Shown in pieces: positions 1 to 12,140 of a stretch of 64,000 nucleotides of DNA. A program made the position numbers and the translations under genes. Each line of letters begins with the position of its first letter. The first letter of the stretch is position 1. The notes below the pieces were generated by a model, which was not told the origin of the DNA, made no database searches, and worked only from the letters and a program-made list of their open reading frames with translations. The DNA is from Nageia nagi (taxonomy: Eukaryota > Pinophyta): positions 11,222,001 through 11,286,000 of the forward strand of contig JBITNC010000001.1 of the NCBI GenBank assembly GCA_050084985.1, given 5' to 3'.

Positions 1-1426
1 AGAAAGAGAGAGTAAGAGATATTTCTCCTCCATAGAGATACAATTTGAGATGAAAACATTCATATCTTTGAGAAATAAGCAAGATCTTATATTGAGACTC
101 GCTACTTTACCATTTGACAAAATAGTTTATAATACAATCATTAACCATAACTATTTTCATTGTACAAAGTAGTCATTCAATAAGTTTGCATGATGAGCCT
201 CCATGAGCCTGCCCATTCGAAGTAGGTAACATGCACTCTCAAGAATAAACTTGAAAGCTACAAACAACTCATAAAACAAGATCAATCATATGCATTATAT
301 AAATATTCATATCAACATAAGATAAATAAATCAATTAATTCCATCCATAAACTAATCAATGGTGCACTATAAGTCATCATAAATATTCTAAGCCAATACT
401 CATAGTCACCTATTGTATAACAAATATGTGTTGATCAACATCACAATTAAAGTATAAGCACATACAAGTTCTTCACATATGGATAACTCAACAGTGTCCA
501 AAAGCACATATTGATTCCTCACATATGTATAGCTGAAACGATGCTAGCAAAAACTATTATATGCTCAAAAATATATAACTAGTTCCTTACACAAAGTGAA
601 ATAATGATGAAGGCATACATATAAGATCAACATTATACAACCAAAAAAATCCTTCTAAGGATGAAGTTATCTCATAAACATGAATTCAACCTTCACTTCC
701 CCTTGAGGAAAACTTCACCAACCTAATAGATTCCATAAGCTTGTGGAATTGAACTTCAAGAAGGGACATGGTGAACAAGTTAATAAAGTTGAGGACTAAT
801 GGACAATACTATAATTGTAGGATACTATCCAAAACCTTTTCTTTGATAAAATGGGCTTGGATTTCAATATATTTTGTTATATGATAGAACACTGAGTTCT
901 TTACCAAAGCAATAGCTGATTGATTATCTGAATAAGTTCGAGATGGATGAGCTTGCTCATACCTAATTTCTTTTATAATATGCCTAAACCAAATGTCTTC
1001 ATGGGCTACAATTGACATGGATCGATATTCTACCTATGTGATGGAAAGAGCGGTAGTAGGATGCTTCTTGTAAGTCCAAGAGATTGCATTTGAATCAATG
1101 CTAAACACATAAGTAGAGGTTGATTTTCTATCATCTCTATCTCCTCCATAGTCATAATATGAGTACCATAAGAGAACAAACAAGGGAAACTTGAAATACT
1201 TGAGAGCAAGATCCTTCATTCTCTTAACATACTTCAAAATTTGCTTAACAACATTGAGGTGCTCAACATACAATTTTTGCATAAACCATTCCAAAATATT
1301 TTTTGCAAAGGTAATATTTTCCTTTGAGATATTCAAATAAAGTAGACTACCAATTATTTGCATGTAAGATATAGCATCTATCAATTGAGAGTTGGAATTA
1401 AGAGCAAGAGTGATTCCTGAAGGATT
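1..1426 (-). mobile_element. Ty1/copia fragment, 3' part of an older copy
   Basis: On the minus strand, 1426 down to about 700 encodes the end of a copia polyprotein: the region after the RT active site (IGSLLYL, then an RNase H portion with DRKSTSTYVFS and SDNQSAIALVKN). It aligns throughout with the better copy at 2732-6643 but carries stops and frameshifts. Positions 1-700 match the non-coding stretch 1941-2700 that follows pol in that copy, so the fragment runs off the left edge of the window. Its upstream half is missing: homology stops near 1426, where an LTR begins. The simplest reading is that the younger element, or its LTR, landed in the RT region of this one. Family assignment is secure; the nested-insertion reading is inferred. 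Confidence 0.8.
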
Positions 1427-1906
1427 TGAACTAGATTTAAACAAATCCTCTAGGACCTTAGACTAGGAAACTCATGTGTACACAAGATAACACAATCACT
1501 CAAGATAACACATCAATATAATGTGGTTCCTCCCTCCTTGGGAGTACATCCACAACTAGTTCTCTTATTCTCAAATCTATGTCTCTCTTACAACTATTCT
1601 CTAGCTCTCTCCTACACAACCAAGTAGAGTAATCTTACTCAAAACTTAGATATGTTTACATGAGGAGAGGCCCTCTATTTATAGGTTGAGAGCACCTCCC
1701 TAACCTTCCTTTAACCCAAGGGTAAGGTTAGGGTTACATTAAATTTATCACCAAACTTCAACCTACCAACTACCCACTTTGGTAAAGTCAAAGTCTACAT
1801 ATTAAAGAATTCTATTAATCACTTAAGGTATCTACATACCTTTAAGTGATTAATTGAATTTACAAGGAGTTTAGATATTCACAATATTTCATTACAAATT
1901 CTAACA
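1427..1906 (-). repeat. 3' LTR of the copia element at 2732-6643
   Basis: Read on the minus strand, the LTR starts TGTTAGAATTTG immediately after a purine tract and contains a TATAAATA box. The start at 1906 is well defined by the TG next to the polypurine tract. The far end is less certain: TG at 1427-1428 (CA on the minus strand) is the best candidate because coding homology of the older copy resumes there, which would give a 5-bp flank GGATT at 1422-1426. No matching 5' LTR is visible to the right of the coding region, so the target duplication cannot be confirmed. Confidence 0.65.
1676..1683 (-). promoter_or_regulatory. TATA box in the copia LTR
   Basis: TATAAATA on the minus strand inside the LTR, in a short GC-richer context, is a plausible LTR promoter core. 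It is the only good TATA match in this LTR. Confidence 0.5.
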
Positions 1907-1917
1907 CTCCCCCTTAA
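1907..1917 (-). other. Polypurine tract of the copia element
   Basis: TTAAGGGGGAG on the minus strand directly abuts the LTR start TGTTAGAA, the position expected for the plus-strand primer. A similar tract (AAGGGGGAGTGAAG) sits at 2737-2750 by the end of pol, but no LTR start follows that one. Confidence 0.65.
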
Positions 1918-2393
1918 TGCAATATTGGGATAGAGCGTAGAAGAGAGAAGAGAGAGAGTAAGAGAGAGTTCTCCTCCATAGAGATACAAGTGGAGATGAG
2001 AACTTTTACATATTTTGAGAATCGTTTTGAGAACTAGTATGAGACTCACTACATTACCATTTGATAAAAAATGGTTTACAATACAATCATTAACCACAAC
2101 TGGTTTCACTGTACATAGTAGTCGATCAACTTTAAGCTGACATGTGAGTCTCCATGAGCTTGCTTTCACAAGGTGAGTAACCTGCATTTCTGAAGAAGAT
2201 CCTGCATGCTACAAGCAACTCATGAACAAAATCAGTTAGATGCATCATATATTCAAATAAGAGAATCAAATAATGCCATCTTATAAATAACTGAACAATG
2301 GTGCACTATAAGCCATCACGGAGATGCCAAGCCATCACTCATAGTCACCTGTTGTATATAGACATGTGTTGATTTAAAATAGAGCATAAAATT

Positions 2394-2690
2394 GTACAAC
2401 GAGTTTCTCACGCAGAGCAAATTCACCACGGAGGTATAGAATGTACAACAAGTTCGTCACGTAGAGCGAACTTACCACGGAGGTATATTAATTACATGCT
2501 CAAAATTTGTACAATAAGTTTCTCACGCAGAGCAAACTCACCACGGAGGTATAAAATGTACAACAAGTTTGTCACGCAGAGCAAACTTACCACTGAGGTA
2601 TAAAATAATCAACACTCTATAACAACAATTATACAACAAGTTTGTCACGCAGAGCAAACTTACCACGGAGGTCTAAAATGTACAATCAAA
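2394..2690. repeat. Five imperfect ~50-bp tandem repeats after copia pol
   Basis: Five copies begin at 2394, 2443, 2509, 2558 and 2632. Each carries the core GTCACGCAGAGCAAACTTAC followed by CACGGAGGTATAAAATGTAC, with spacers of variable length. The array lies in the roughly 815-bp non-coding stretch between the pol stop (2732) and the polypurine tract (1917). The older copy at 1-800 has only blurred traces of it near 400-620. No coding potential is seen. Confidence 0.85.
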
Positions 2691-2731
2691 AAAGGCCTCT
2701 TAGAGGTGAAGTTGTCATCACTAACGAAAGT

Positions 2732-5700
2732 TTAAACTTCACTCCCCCTTGAGGGCAACTTCACCAACCCGAGAGAATCCCTAAGCTTGCAGAACTGAGC
2801 TTCAGGAAGGGGCTTGGTGAACAAATCAGCGGAGTTTTCAGTAGATGGACAATACTACAAGTGTATGATGTCATCTAGAACCTTCTCCCTGATAAAATGA
2901 GCTTGGATTTCTACATGTTTGGTTCGCTGATGGAACACAAGATTCTTAGCCAAAGAGATAGCCGATTGATTGTCTGACGAAATAAGAGATGGGCCATTTT
3001 GCGTATACCCAATTTCGTTCAGAAGATGGCTTAGCCAAATAGCTTCTTGGGCGGCAACAGACATGGCTCGATATTCAGCTTCGGTGGTAGAAAGAGTCAC
3101 AGTAGGTTGCTTCTTGGAAGCCCAAGAGATAGCACCTGAACCAATGCTAAACACATATGCAGAGGTTGATTTTCTATCATCTCTATCTCCCCCATAATCA
3201 GAATCTGAGAACCCTGAGAGAACAATCGAGGGCACTTGGGAATACTTAAGAGCAAGATCCTTTGTCCTTGCGACATACCTCAAGATTTGCTTAACAGCAT
3301 TGAGGTGTTCAACATATGGTTTTTGCATGAATCGTGCCATCAGATTCACTGCAAAGGCAATATCAGGTCGAGAGATAGTTAGATACAGAAGACTACCAAT
3401 CAATTGTCTATAAGCTGTAGCATCAGCCAACTGAGAATCTGAGCTCAGTGAGACAACGATTCCAGGAGAAACAGGTATGGCAGCATATTTACACTCTTCC
3501 ATTCCAAACTTTTGCAAGATGTCTGATATATACTTAGATTGACTAAGATAAGTACAATCTTTGTGTTGGTATACTTGCATCCCAAGATAGTAATGCAATA
3601 GACCTAGATCAGTCATTTCAAATGTTGCCTTGAGTTTGGAGATGCACTCTTGGATGATTTCAATATTATTGTCTGTTATGAGAAGATCATCCACATAAAG
3701 GAGAATTATGACCACGTCATTTCCTTGATTGAGTACATATAGATCTGAATCTGAGAAGCACTTGGAAAAACCAATATCTGCAAAGAATCCTGAAATTTTC
3801 TTGTACCATGCTCTAGGTGCTTGCTTAAGTCCATACAAAGACTTCTTTAGCTTACACACAAGAGACTCTTTTCCTTCTGGAATAAATCCTTCTGGTTGAT
3901 TCATGTAGATTTCAACATCTAAGTCACCATTGAGAAATGCACTTTTGACATCAAGTTGAAAAGCTTTCCATCCTTAAGCTACAGAAAGAGCAAGAATTAT
4001 TCTGACAGTAGGCATCTTGGCTACAGGAGCAAAGGTTTCCTCATAATCAATACCATATTTCTGAGCGAATCCTTTGGCTACTAACCTTGCCTTGTATTTT
4101 TCAATTTTTCCATCAGAATTGTACTTGACCTTGTATATCCATTTATTGCCAATCACATTTTTCTCATTGGGATAAGGAACCAAATCCCAAGTTTCATTTT
4201 TCATGAGAGCCTCATACTCAACTTTCATAGCTTCCATCCAACACTCTTGCTTGGAAGCTTCTTTGAAGGTTGATGGCTCATGCATATTATCAATTTTGGC
4301 AAATAAGGATTTATTCAAGGTCATACTTCTTGTAATTCTCTGTGCTGGAGAATTTTGCTCTTGTGGTGACTTCTCTACATGCTCATCCAACCAGTTAGGT
4401 GCAGGCGAAGAATCATCTGTATCAGACACTTCAGCATGAGAGGTCGTATCCTCAGAAAGTTCATTGAACTTAACATCCCTAGACACAAAGACTATTTTAT
4501 GGGATGAAGAGTAGAGCCTGTAACCTCTATGCTGATTATCATACCCCACAAAGATGCATTTTTCTGATCGTTTATCTAGCTTCTTTCTTTTCTCTGAGGT
4601 AATGAAGGCAAATGCATCACAACCGAAGACCCTGAAGTGTGAGAGGTTAGGTTTCTTTCCTGTCCATGCTTCATATGGAGTTTTACCTTCAAATGCCTTA
4701 GTAGGACACCTATTTAGGGTGTGAATAGCAGTGTGAACAGCTTCGCCCCATAAGAAACTAGGAAGGTTACCCAACATGCATCTTGCCATTTACATAATGG
4801 TGCGATTCTTCCTTTCAGCAACTCCATTTTGCTGAGGGGTGTAAGGGATTGTGAATTGTCGCTTAATCCCGTGTTTAACACAAAAGTCGTTAAACTCATT
4901 GCTATTATATTCACCCCCATTGTCAGATCTCAGCATTTTGATCTTAAAATCAGTTTGATTTTCAATAAGTGCCTTGAAGTCTTGAAACCTGTCAAAAGTT
5001 TGATCCTTGTGCTCAAGTAGATAACCAAATGTCATCCTACTGAAGTCATCAATGAAGGTCAGAACATAAGAAGCTCCACCTAGTGACTTAGTCTGAAAAG
5101 GACCCATCAAATCTGAATGCACAAGCTGAAGAGGACAAGTAGCCTGAGTTGCCTTATCTTTTTCAAACTTTTGCCTATGCATCTTTCCTAGAATGCACCT
5201 TTCACAAAGATCAACTGTGGGTGAAATATTAGGTAAACCTTCCACAAGTTCTTGAGTTTTCATAGCTTGAATACTCTTGTGGTTAAGGTGTCCTAATCGT
5301 TGATGCCAAAGATTACCTTTTGAACAAACATTTGCAGCAAGACAAATCTTTGAAGGTACTTGATCCACAATATAAAGGTCATTCTTTACTGATCCTTTCA
5401 TCAAAGTGGCAAGTCCTTTCTTAACACACCAAGAGTGTGAGGTAAACTCAAATGAGCATCCTTTCCTTGTAATTTGAATCACGGAGATGAGATTCATCCT
5501 TAGTTTAGGCACATAAAAGACATTGTCAAGAGTCTTTCCATGAATCTTCACACTTCCTATTCCGTGAACATCAAGGACTGTATTATCATCTATCACAACG
5601 GCATCCTTTTTGTACTTATGAAAGTTTTCAAACTTATCTTTTTCATAACACATGTGATTAGTGCATCCTGTATCAACAATCCAGTCATTTGAAATAGTTT

Positions 5701-6643
5701 GAGTCATTGAGTAGTAGGCAACTGAAGCAGCATGCTTGTTCTTCTTTTTATTATTTGCATTTCCCTTTCCTTTTTGAGCAAATTTCTTTTTGCGATAATC
5801 ATACTCTTTGTGCCCAAAGATGCCACAAAAGTTACAATTCCCATCAAACTTTTCTTGAGGTGTTGGATTGCTTGATCCTGCTTTATCATTCCTGTGCCTG
5901 TAGTTGCCATGATTGTTGTTGTTGTTGCCCTTTTTGTCATACTTCCTGAAGGTAGATGAGGACTTGTTGTCTTTGAATTTGTAATGTTTGAACTTTTTCT
6001 TGAAAGGAGTTTTGGTTGCTCCTAGAGCAATGCTATGGTCCTTTGGAGAAAGGTTCAACATTTTCTTATTCAAAGTTTCCTCATGCTTTAGAAGAAGTCT
6101 TGAAAGGTTATCAAGTGAGATGACATCTTCTTCATCATCGAGCCTTGTTTCCATAACTGTGACAAAGTTGTTGAACTTTGTAGTAAGGCTTTGTAGAATG
6201 ATGAAGACCATGAACTCATCATTGATCCAGTTGCACCCACAACCAACCAGTTGTGTCCTGAGGTCAATGATTTTGTTTAAGTAGATGGAGGCACTTTCAT
6301 CTTCACTTTGTCGATACTGCAACAACTTTTGTAGAATGGTAAACCTCCTTGAAAATTTGGACCCAAGGTAGATTTTCTTTAACCTATCCCAAGCTTCCTT
6401 TGCTGAAGTTGATGAAGAAATCATGAGAAGGACATCATCTGAAACTGCACGGTAAATCATAGAAGTTGCTAACTCATTCTTTGAGTTGTATACTTCAAGA
6501 GCCTTCTCATCGGTAGGAGCAACCGCATCTTCACTAACTGTCTGCCACAGCATTCTTGCTTGTAACTCGGCTTTCATACGAGGTTCCCATATTCCAAAGT
6601 TGGAACCATCGAGTATGTGCTTGGGAACGAAGGTTTCAACCAT
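2732..6643 (-). pseudogene. Ty1/copia gag-pol polyprotein, nearly intact
   Basis: One minus-strand frame runs from ATG (MVETFVPKHILDG) at 6643 to TAA at 2732-2734, 1304 codons, with in-frame stops only at 4790-4792 (TAA), 3974-3976 (TAA) and 2855-2857 (TAG) and no frameshift. Order: gag with a zinc knuckle near residue 270 (CNFC-x4-H, last Cys replaced by Tyr); aspartic protease WIVDTGCTNHMC near 324; integrase zinc finger (HQRLGH...CERC) near 445, then the catalytic core with SDLMG, RSDNGGEY and the E of GVAERKN; RT with YVDDLL near 985; RNase H with DSDYGGDRDDRKST and SDNQSA; and the C-terminal tail DLFTKPLPEAQF after the amber stop. The order protease-integrase-RT-RNase H defines copia. 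The ATG at 6643 is preferred over 6697 because gag homology begins there. A 5' LTR and primer-binding site were not found, so the 5' end looks lost. Confidence 0.9.
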
Positions 6644-6697
6644 TGCTACAAAAAATAATAAATATGCAATAAGAATGTAAACTTTTACAATTTTCAT

Positions 6698-7092
6698 CTA
6701 TACATATAAAACATCTAATAAGCAAACATGTCCCACATGTGTAAACTCATTAACCACGATCCATAGAAGGATAAAGTTGGGGTTGTTTTCTTGTATAGAA
6801 TTAGGCCTTCACCTGGATGCCCGCAAGGTGGAGCCTAGGTACTACCAGTCCTCAACCAGTTCACCTTGGTCAGTGATATACTCTCACAAGGAGAAGTACC
6901 TACTATTTTCCAAGGATCCGACGTATCTTGGACCGGCCATTTTAATTATCTTGATTAAGGGTTTCAGTTTTCCTCTAGGTTATCAGGATAGTCCCTGAAT
7001 GGACGTGCAGACATGTGGTATCACTACACACATGCCTGTCCACCTAATAGAGTTATGTCCAATCCAACAGAGGTCTTAGGGGCAATTAAGAC
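6698..7092. other. Unassigned sequence between copia gag and the inverted repeat
   Basis: About 395 bp without a convincing gene, LTR or primer-binding site. It could be leftover 5' leader of the copia element. It is slightly more GC-rich than its surroundings. The short plus-strand reading frame at 6777-6998 resembles nothing I recognise. Confidence 0.4.
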
Positions 7093-8521
7093 GATCCCAT
7101 AATATTGGTCCCAATGTTCTCAACCACTATGCACCTAAGCAAATGTCACATCTACCTAGGGGTAAGGCATACATATCACTTTTTAATGTATAATTGACCA
7201 TGCTACATTTGATATTATGATATGTACCCTTGCATGTTATTTTTCACCCATTACTGATCATGATTTCAAAGTTGTTAGTCAGATGTATGTAACAATGGGC
7301 ATCTCTTTCTACCCAAGGATCAATAAAGTTGTTGTATTCCTAAATTGAGTAACATAATGAGAGTTTATTTTTTGAAGTGACCTTTCACCTTCATTATTTT
7401 TGGATAAGAAAGAAATTTTAGGGGGGTTTTCTCATTATTTTTTGGTTCCTCTACCTCCTCTTTTATCTCAACCTCATTTTTTTCACCATAAGAAGCATCT
7501 ACATTTAAATTGTATTTGTTAACTTGTAGGGGCCAATTTTATCTTTTAACTTGTAGTGGCTAATTTTATTTTGGCCTATTTTGAGCAGTTAGTGTATTTG
7601 AGGTGTTATGTGGCCTCTCAAAAGGTTTCCTTCCTTGATGTCATTGACCATTGAATTTATCTTTCTCTAATATTTTTAGTGTGATAGCATCCATCATGGT
7701 CTAGGGATTGAACATCTTGACCTCCACTCAAATTTCACCTTTCAATCCACTAACGAAACAACTTTTGTAAAAAGAGTCACTCAGCACAAATGTGCAATTT
7801 GTCAATTTCTCAAATTGATTCTGGTATTCCTTTATTGAGGTTGTTTGTTTCAATTTGGTTAGAGCTCTTGTGAAGTCATCAAAATCACTCAAACCAAATT
7901 GAATCAACAACTATGTTGTGAATTCTCCCCAATTTGGGGTGCTATTTATCTTATTAAATCATTGGTATCATCGAATGGCTCATGCTCAAAATGGAATAAT
8001 GCAATGTTCACATTTTGAACATCAATAATTTGATTTAAGGAAAAGTATTATTTGGCCTTGTAAATCCACCCATTTAGATCATCCCCTTCAAATCTTGGAA
8101 AATCTAGCTTGGTTGTTCTTGAAATAATGGAAACTTATTAGAATCCTTGATGAAATTATTGTTAACTTTGGTGAGGTGGTGATTTTCTTATTAACTGTTG
8201 GGAGCTAGAACCTGGTGTTGAGCTTAAATTATGTAGTGTTGCACTAATATGACTAATATTGGTGCCACAATATTATATTTGGTTTTTAGATTTATTACTT
8301 TGGCATCTAGAGTTTTTATGCAAGTTTTCATACTTGTTTTCATCTTCTTGAAATTAATTGTCATTTGGTTTTACATATTCTACATTGGTTTTTGTAGTTT
8401 TTTGAAGTCTTGAGATCTTCGTCCATCAGCCATCTCAAAACCTTATATTTTTTTTAATTTATTATTATTATTATTTGAATTATAAATATAAATTTCAATC
8501 TACCCGTAGGTATCCAAAATT
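7093..8521 (-). pseudogene. Truncated Ty3/gypsy gag-protease (left arm)
   Basis: Minus-strand remains of a retrotransposon gag: 7728-7910 reads FGLSDFDDFTRALTKLKQTT then EYQNQFEKLTN, the typical gag core. A degraded retropepsin follows (7330-7093) and ends abruptly at the arm boundary, so RT and integrase are absent. The purine-rich primer site TGGTATCAAAGATTC lies at 8522-8536, just upstream of the gag. Many stops and indels are present. The mirror copy is at 19657-20998. Confidence 0.8.
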
Positions 8522-8538
8522 GAATCTTTGATACCACT

Positions 8539-8898
8539 TGTTAGGAACCTTGAAAATATAAATAAGATTTGAATCGAATAATAATAAAATATGAAATATT
8601 CAACGATTTTCAAGTAACAGAGTAGACAAATGAAATTCTTGGTTAACAAGATAACAAAATAAAAATACTTTATTGATCATAATATAAATCACAAGCCACT
8701 TTGAGGGGGCTTCCTCCTTATAAGTTAGAAGATCATAGATTTTCCTTGATGATTTATCTATCCCATCTTACATATATTTATATTCATCATGACTATTCAC
8801 TTAATAAATCAGTCTAACTAATCCTTAAGTAATCCTAACTAATCCTAAATACTACATAACTAATCCTTAAGTAAGTGTTAGGATGTGGGATCCTAACA
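8539..8898 (-). repeat. 5' LTR of the truncated gypsy element (left arm)
   Basis: A 360-bp LTR with perfect terminal inverted repeats TGTTAGGA...TCCTAACA. On the minus strand it ends two bases before a primer-binding site complementary to initiator tRNA-Met. It cuts into the PPR pseudogene at its 5' side (PPR-like sequence resumes at 8899). The right-arm copy is 19192-19551, also 360 bp. Confidence 0.85.
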
Positions 8899-11800
8899 AT
8901 TAAATTGCATCTCTATGAGGTATTTTGTCAAATAGTTCATGGGACCTTTCAATATATCTATTTTGTGCATATTTTGCTATCATTACAGTCCATAAAATTA
9001 TGTCTACATCATTCATGTTGTCAATTTATTTGTGTGTCTTATGAGTTTTTCTACATTATTCATACCAAAGTATTGGGTTACTTGTAAGCCCTTCTCTAGT
9101 ATTTATTATTCATCAAGTATTTTTCATATCTTTCAAGTATTTCTACTTTCAACAAATTATATCCAAGTACATCTAGGTTTCTTCTTTATTCCTTTATCTT
9201 TCATCAATGTCATTACTCTTTGAACATCATCCCAAGTGCCCAATTCAACATAAATATTTTAAATAAGAATATAACATGGAGCATTTATAGGCTCCAACAA
9301 CAAAAAAAATGTTGCCAAAAATTCCCTTATTCCTACATTCTTATGTGATCTATAAGCACCAAGCAAACACATCCACACTTGATTTAGGTTTTATGGGCAT
9401 CTTAGTAATGAATTTCAAATCTTCCTCGAGATATTTTGCATGACCAAAAGTTCAAAAATACATATACAATGACTCAACCTAGTAATAATGCAAGAAGAGT
9501 CCCTCATGCAATTAAAGGATTTATAGTTATCAACCACTAGACCTACATGACTGCATGCAAGTAGAACACAAGGATGTATACTAGGGCATCCATAACCACA
9601 ATATTTAATGATAAATCATATTCAACTAGTCATATATCATGTTTTATTGGTATGCTATTATTAAAATATGGATTTCATTTAAGGGCACTAACTCACAATT
9701 ATTTATTTTTGTTACAAAGTTTGGCTTTAATTAGTGTCAAGTGATCATGAGACCTCAAAAATAGAATTCAAGTAAGAAAAGAGGAAGAAAAATTAAGAAA
9801 ATAATATCTAATAGGAAAAATTTGGTAAGTATCAATATGTAATATTAATATTTTTAACTTAATACTATTTGTTTGGTAGTAAGGCAACTAATGGTCAAAA
9901 AAGTGAATGATAGTGAAATGTAAAAACAACCTCAGACATAATCGACTTAGAAAAAGTTCCTATGGTGAGGATATCTCGCTTGGATTTTGACATGCATCAG
10001 AGTGGAAGCATTGGGGAATGTGGTATTAAGGGCATGTTTATGAATATATTTAGAGAATTCTTTAATATTTTATAATAAATAGCTAAATAATTTATAATAT
10101 TATTTAATTTAATATAATTTTTTTATAGTATTCCAAATATGGATGCTTTTTGACTGACAAACAAAGGAAATATGTTCTCAGACATGGTTTCCCAAAATTA
10201 GTAGTTGCAATAAAGGAGTAGGTAAGTAATTAGTAACATTAATATTGATGAATAAGATTTTTGAAGTTTTGAATTTTTACTTACATTTATATAATTATTA
10301 TTTTCAAGATACAAGTTGAGAGCCATGGCATATGCCTAATTGTGATTTTTATTTGGATGATGTAGAAGAGGATCGAACTACTGAGAACAAGAGATCAAAT
10401 GTAGATGAGCATACATGTGATGATGGTCTTAGTGTTGTTGATGTTGTTGGTCATAGTAGTGATGATACTACGCATGATGGTGATGATATTAAGGGTGATT
10501 GATTATATTGAGAGTATTTCTGATGATCAAGTATGATCATGATGATGACTATACATTTTTCAAAAAATTTATAAATTTTTGAATGTTTGACATTTATGAT
10601 TAATGGTGATTTTATAAAATATTTTTTAATATTATATTTCCTATTTTGGTGCATGCTTTAAGGATGTTGGGAAAGGTGAATTGATCATGTTGGATTATTA
10701 TTGTTATTTATTGCATTACATGAAATTGTGTTTGCATCGACATGCATCTTGTCAAATAATTCCTATACCTATTGTATTCTTCCATGTTTTGCATACATTT
10801 CAATCTAACTACATTTAGGTATCTTCTTGATTCCTTTTTATTTCATCAATTTCCTTACACTTTCAACACCATCCTATCTACCTACTAGAACAACATGGCT
10901 ACATTCAAAGAGAACACATACAAAGGTTATGCAAGTACATCCACATAGCCTTGTATCTACATCATACATCTTATCAAATAATTCTCAAGCCTTTTGTATT
11001 CTTCCATAGTTTGCATCCATGTCTATCAGCAAATTCAAAACAATAACATTCAATAAAAAAAACCAATTTCAACTACTCTTTAATGGATGTCCATACCTTC
11101 TACTAGATCTCTCATGGTAGTACATTCTAGAAGAATGTTAGCAAAGCTTGTAGAGTTTTGCTTTACATATGATAATTACATCTACTTAAAAGTCTCTAGG
11201 GGCTTTTTAGAATATTCATTTTATGCATATCATATGATCATCGCATTACATGAGACTACATTTTAGTGAGGTATTTTTTCCAACCATTATTGTCTTCGAT
11301 GAAATTGTATTTGCATCATGCATCTTCTCAAATAATTCTGAGGCATTATACATTCTTCTATATTTTGCATACATGTCTATCAGGGTATTCATCCTAGTTA
11401 CCCATTTTATCATAAATATTTAAAATAATAACATGCAAAGGATCATTACCATAAATTCCCCTATTCCTACATTCTTATGAGATCTATAAGCACCAAGTAG
11501 ACACATCCACACATCCAAAAAGGTCAACAATATATATATATATAATAATTCATCCAAGGAATAATGCAATAAGAGTCACTCATACTATTAAAGTATTCAT
11601 AACCCTCATCCACTAGACTTGCATGGCTGCATGAGATTAGAACAAATACAAAGGTTATGATGCTAGGGTCAGTTCCTAAGTGCTTTAGTAGATGAAATAT
11701 CTTAAGGGAATACTTGTTGTAGCCATGAATTGAACACCCTCAAATCATTTCACTACATGAAACTATGTCTACATCATGCATCTTGTCAAACAATTCTCGA

Positions 11801-12140
11801 CCCTTGTGTATTCTTACACATTTTGTATCCATGTATATCAGGGCATTCACAACCATAAAATTCAATGAAAAACCATATTTAGCTACTTTTTGATGGATGT
11901 CCATACCTTCTATAGCTTCCATGGTGGCACATGCTAGAAGAATGTTGGTAAAGGTTACAAAGTATGACTTTACATGTACTCAAATTCTCTAGGGCCTTTC
12001 TAGAGTATCCATCTTATGCATATCCTACAATCATTACATTTCAATGAGGCATTTTTTCAAAAATTTGTAGGCCCTTTCAACTTATTTATTTTGTACATAT
12101 CCTACGATATTGCATTCCATCAGACTATATCTTGATGGGT
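8899..12140 (-). pseudogene. PPR (PLS/E-class) pseudogene, left copy
   Basis: Minus-strand fragments read as pentatricopeptide repeats: 11740-11922 gives HQKVAKYGFSLNFMVVNALI and GRELFDKMHDVDIVS, the usual PPR phrases. Around 9230-9480 is a C-terminal E-domain (SNIYAELGTWDDVQRV in the right-arm copy). Stops, frameshifts and a ~1.06-kb insertion (about 9640-10700) break it many times. Intact relatives act in RNA editing or processing in organelles; this copy cannot encode one. Residue-level boundaries of single repeats are not given because the frame changes too often. Confidence 0.75.
10141..10500 (+). other. Spliced-looking gene fragment of unknown family inside the PPR remnant
   Basis: Two open stretches on the plus strand look like exons. 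The first, near 10141-10221, reads YGCFLTDKQRKYVLRHGF and onward to a good donor (AATAAAGGAG then TAGGTAAG). The second, near 10338-10500, reads WHMPNCDFYLDDVEED and then an acidic Asp-rich tail ending in TGA. An acceptor-like TTTTCAAG or TTGAG lies between. The mirror copy is on the minus strand near 17590-17960. I do not recognise the family. It lies within a ~1.06-kb insert that interrupts the PPR reading, so it was probably carried in, possibly by a transposon; no terminal repeats were found. Confidence 0.35.

Larger units (their letters stand above)
7093..11377. repeat. Left arm of a ~4.3-kb inverted repeat
   Basis: Its reverse complement matches 16712-20991 almost end to end: a gypsy protease-gag-LTR piece, the C-terminal part of a PPR pseudogene, a ~1.06-kb unrecognised insert and more PPR repeats. 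In the gag piece 57 of 60 residues agree between arms (7728-7910 against 20180-20362). The outer ends coincide at the truncated protease (7093 and 20991). The inner end is at GACAT (11373-11377 and 16712-16716), where the other arm has a Tat LTR. Confidence 0.9.

Noticed and set aside
2394-2690. CRISPR-like look of regularly repeated ~50-bp units
   Set aside because: Repeats are adjacent and imperfect, without unique spacers of fixed length, and lie in a plant retrotransposon.
2970-3197. Plus-strand reading frame opposite copia RNase H
   Set aside because: It is the antisense shadow of a strong minus-strand coding region. The same applies to plus-strand frames at 4203, 5707, 5988 and 6486.
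6777-6998. 73-codon plus-strand ORF
   Set aside because: No homology recognised and the region is probably retrotransposon leader.
8875-9223. Plus-strand frames of 60-70 codons in the left arm
   Set aside because: They are antisense to the PPR C-terminal remnant, and the mirror copy (18867-19165) shows the same shadows.
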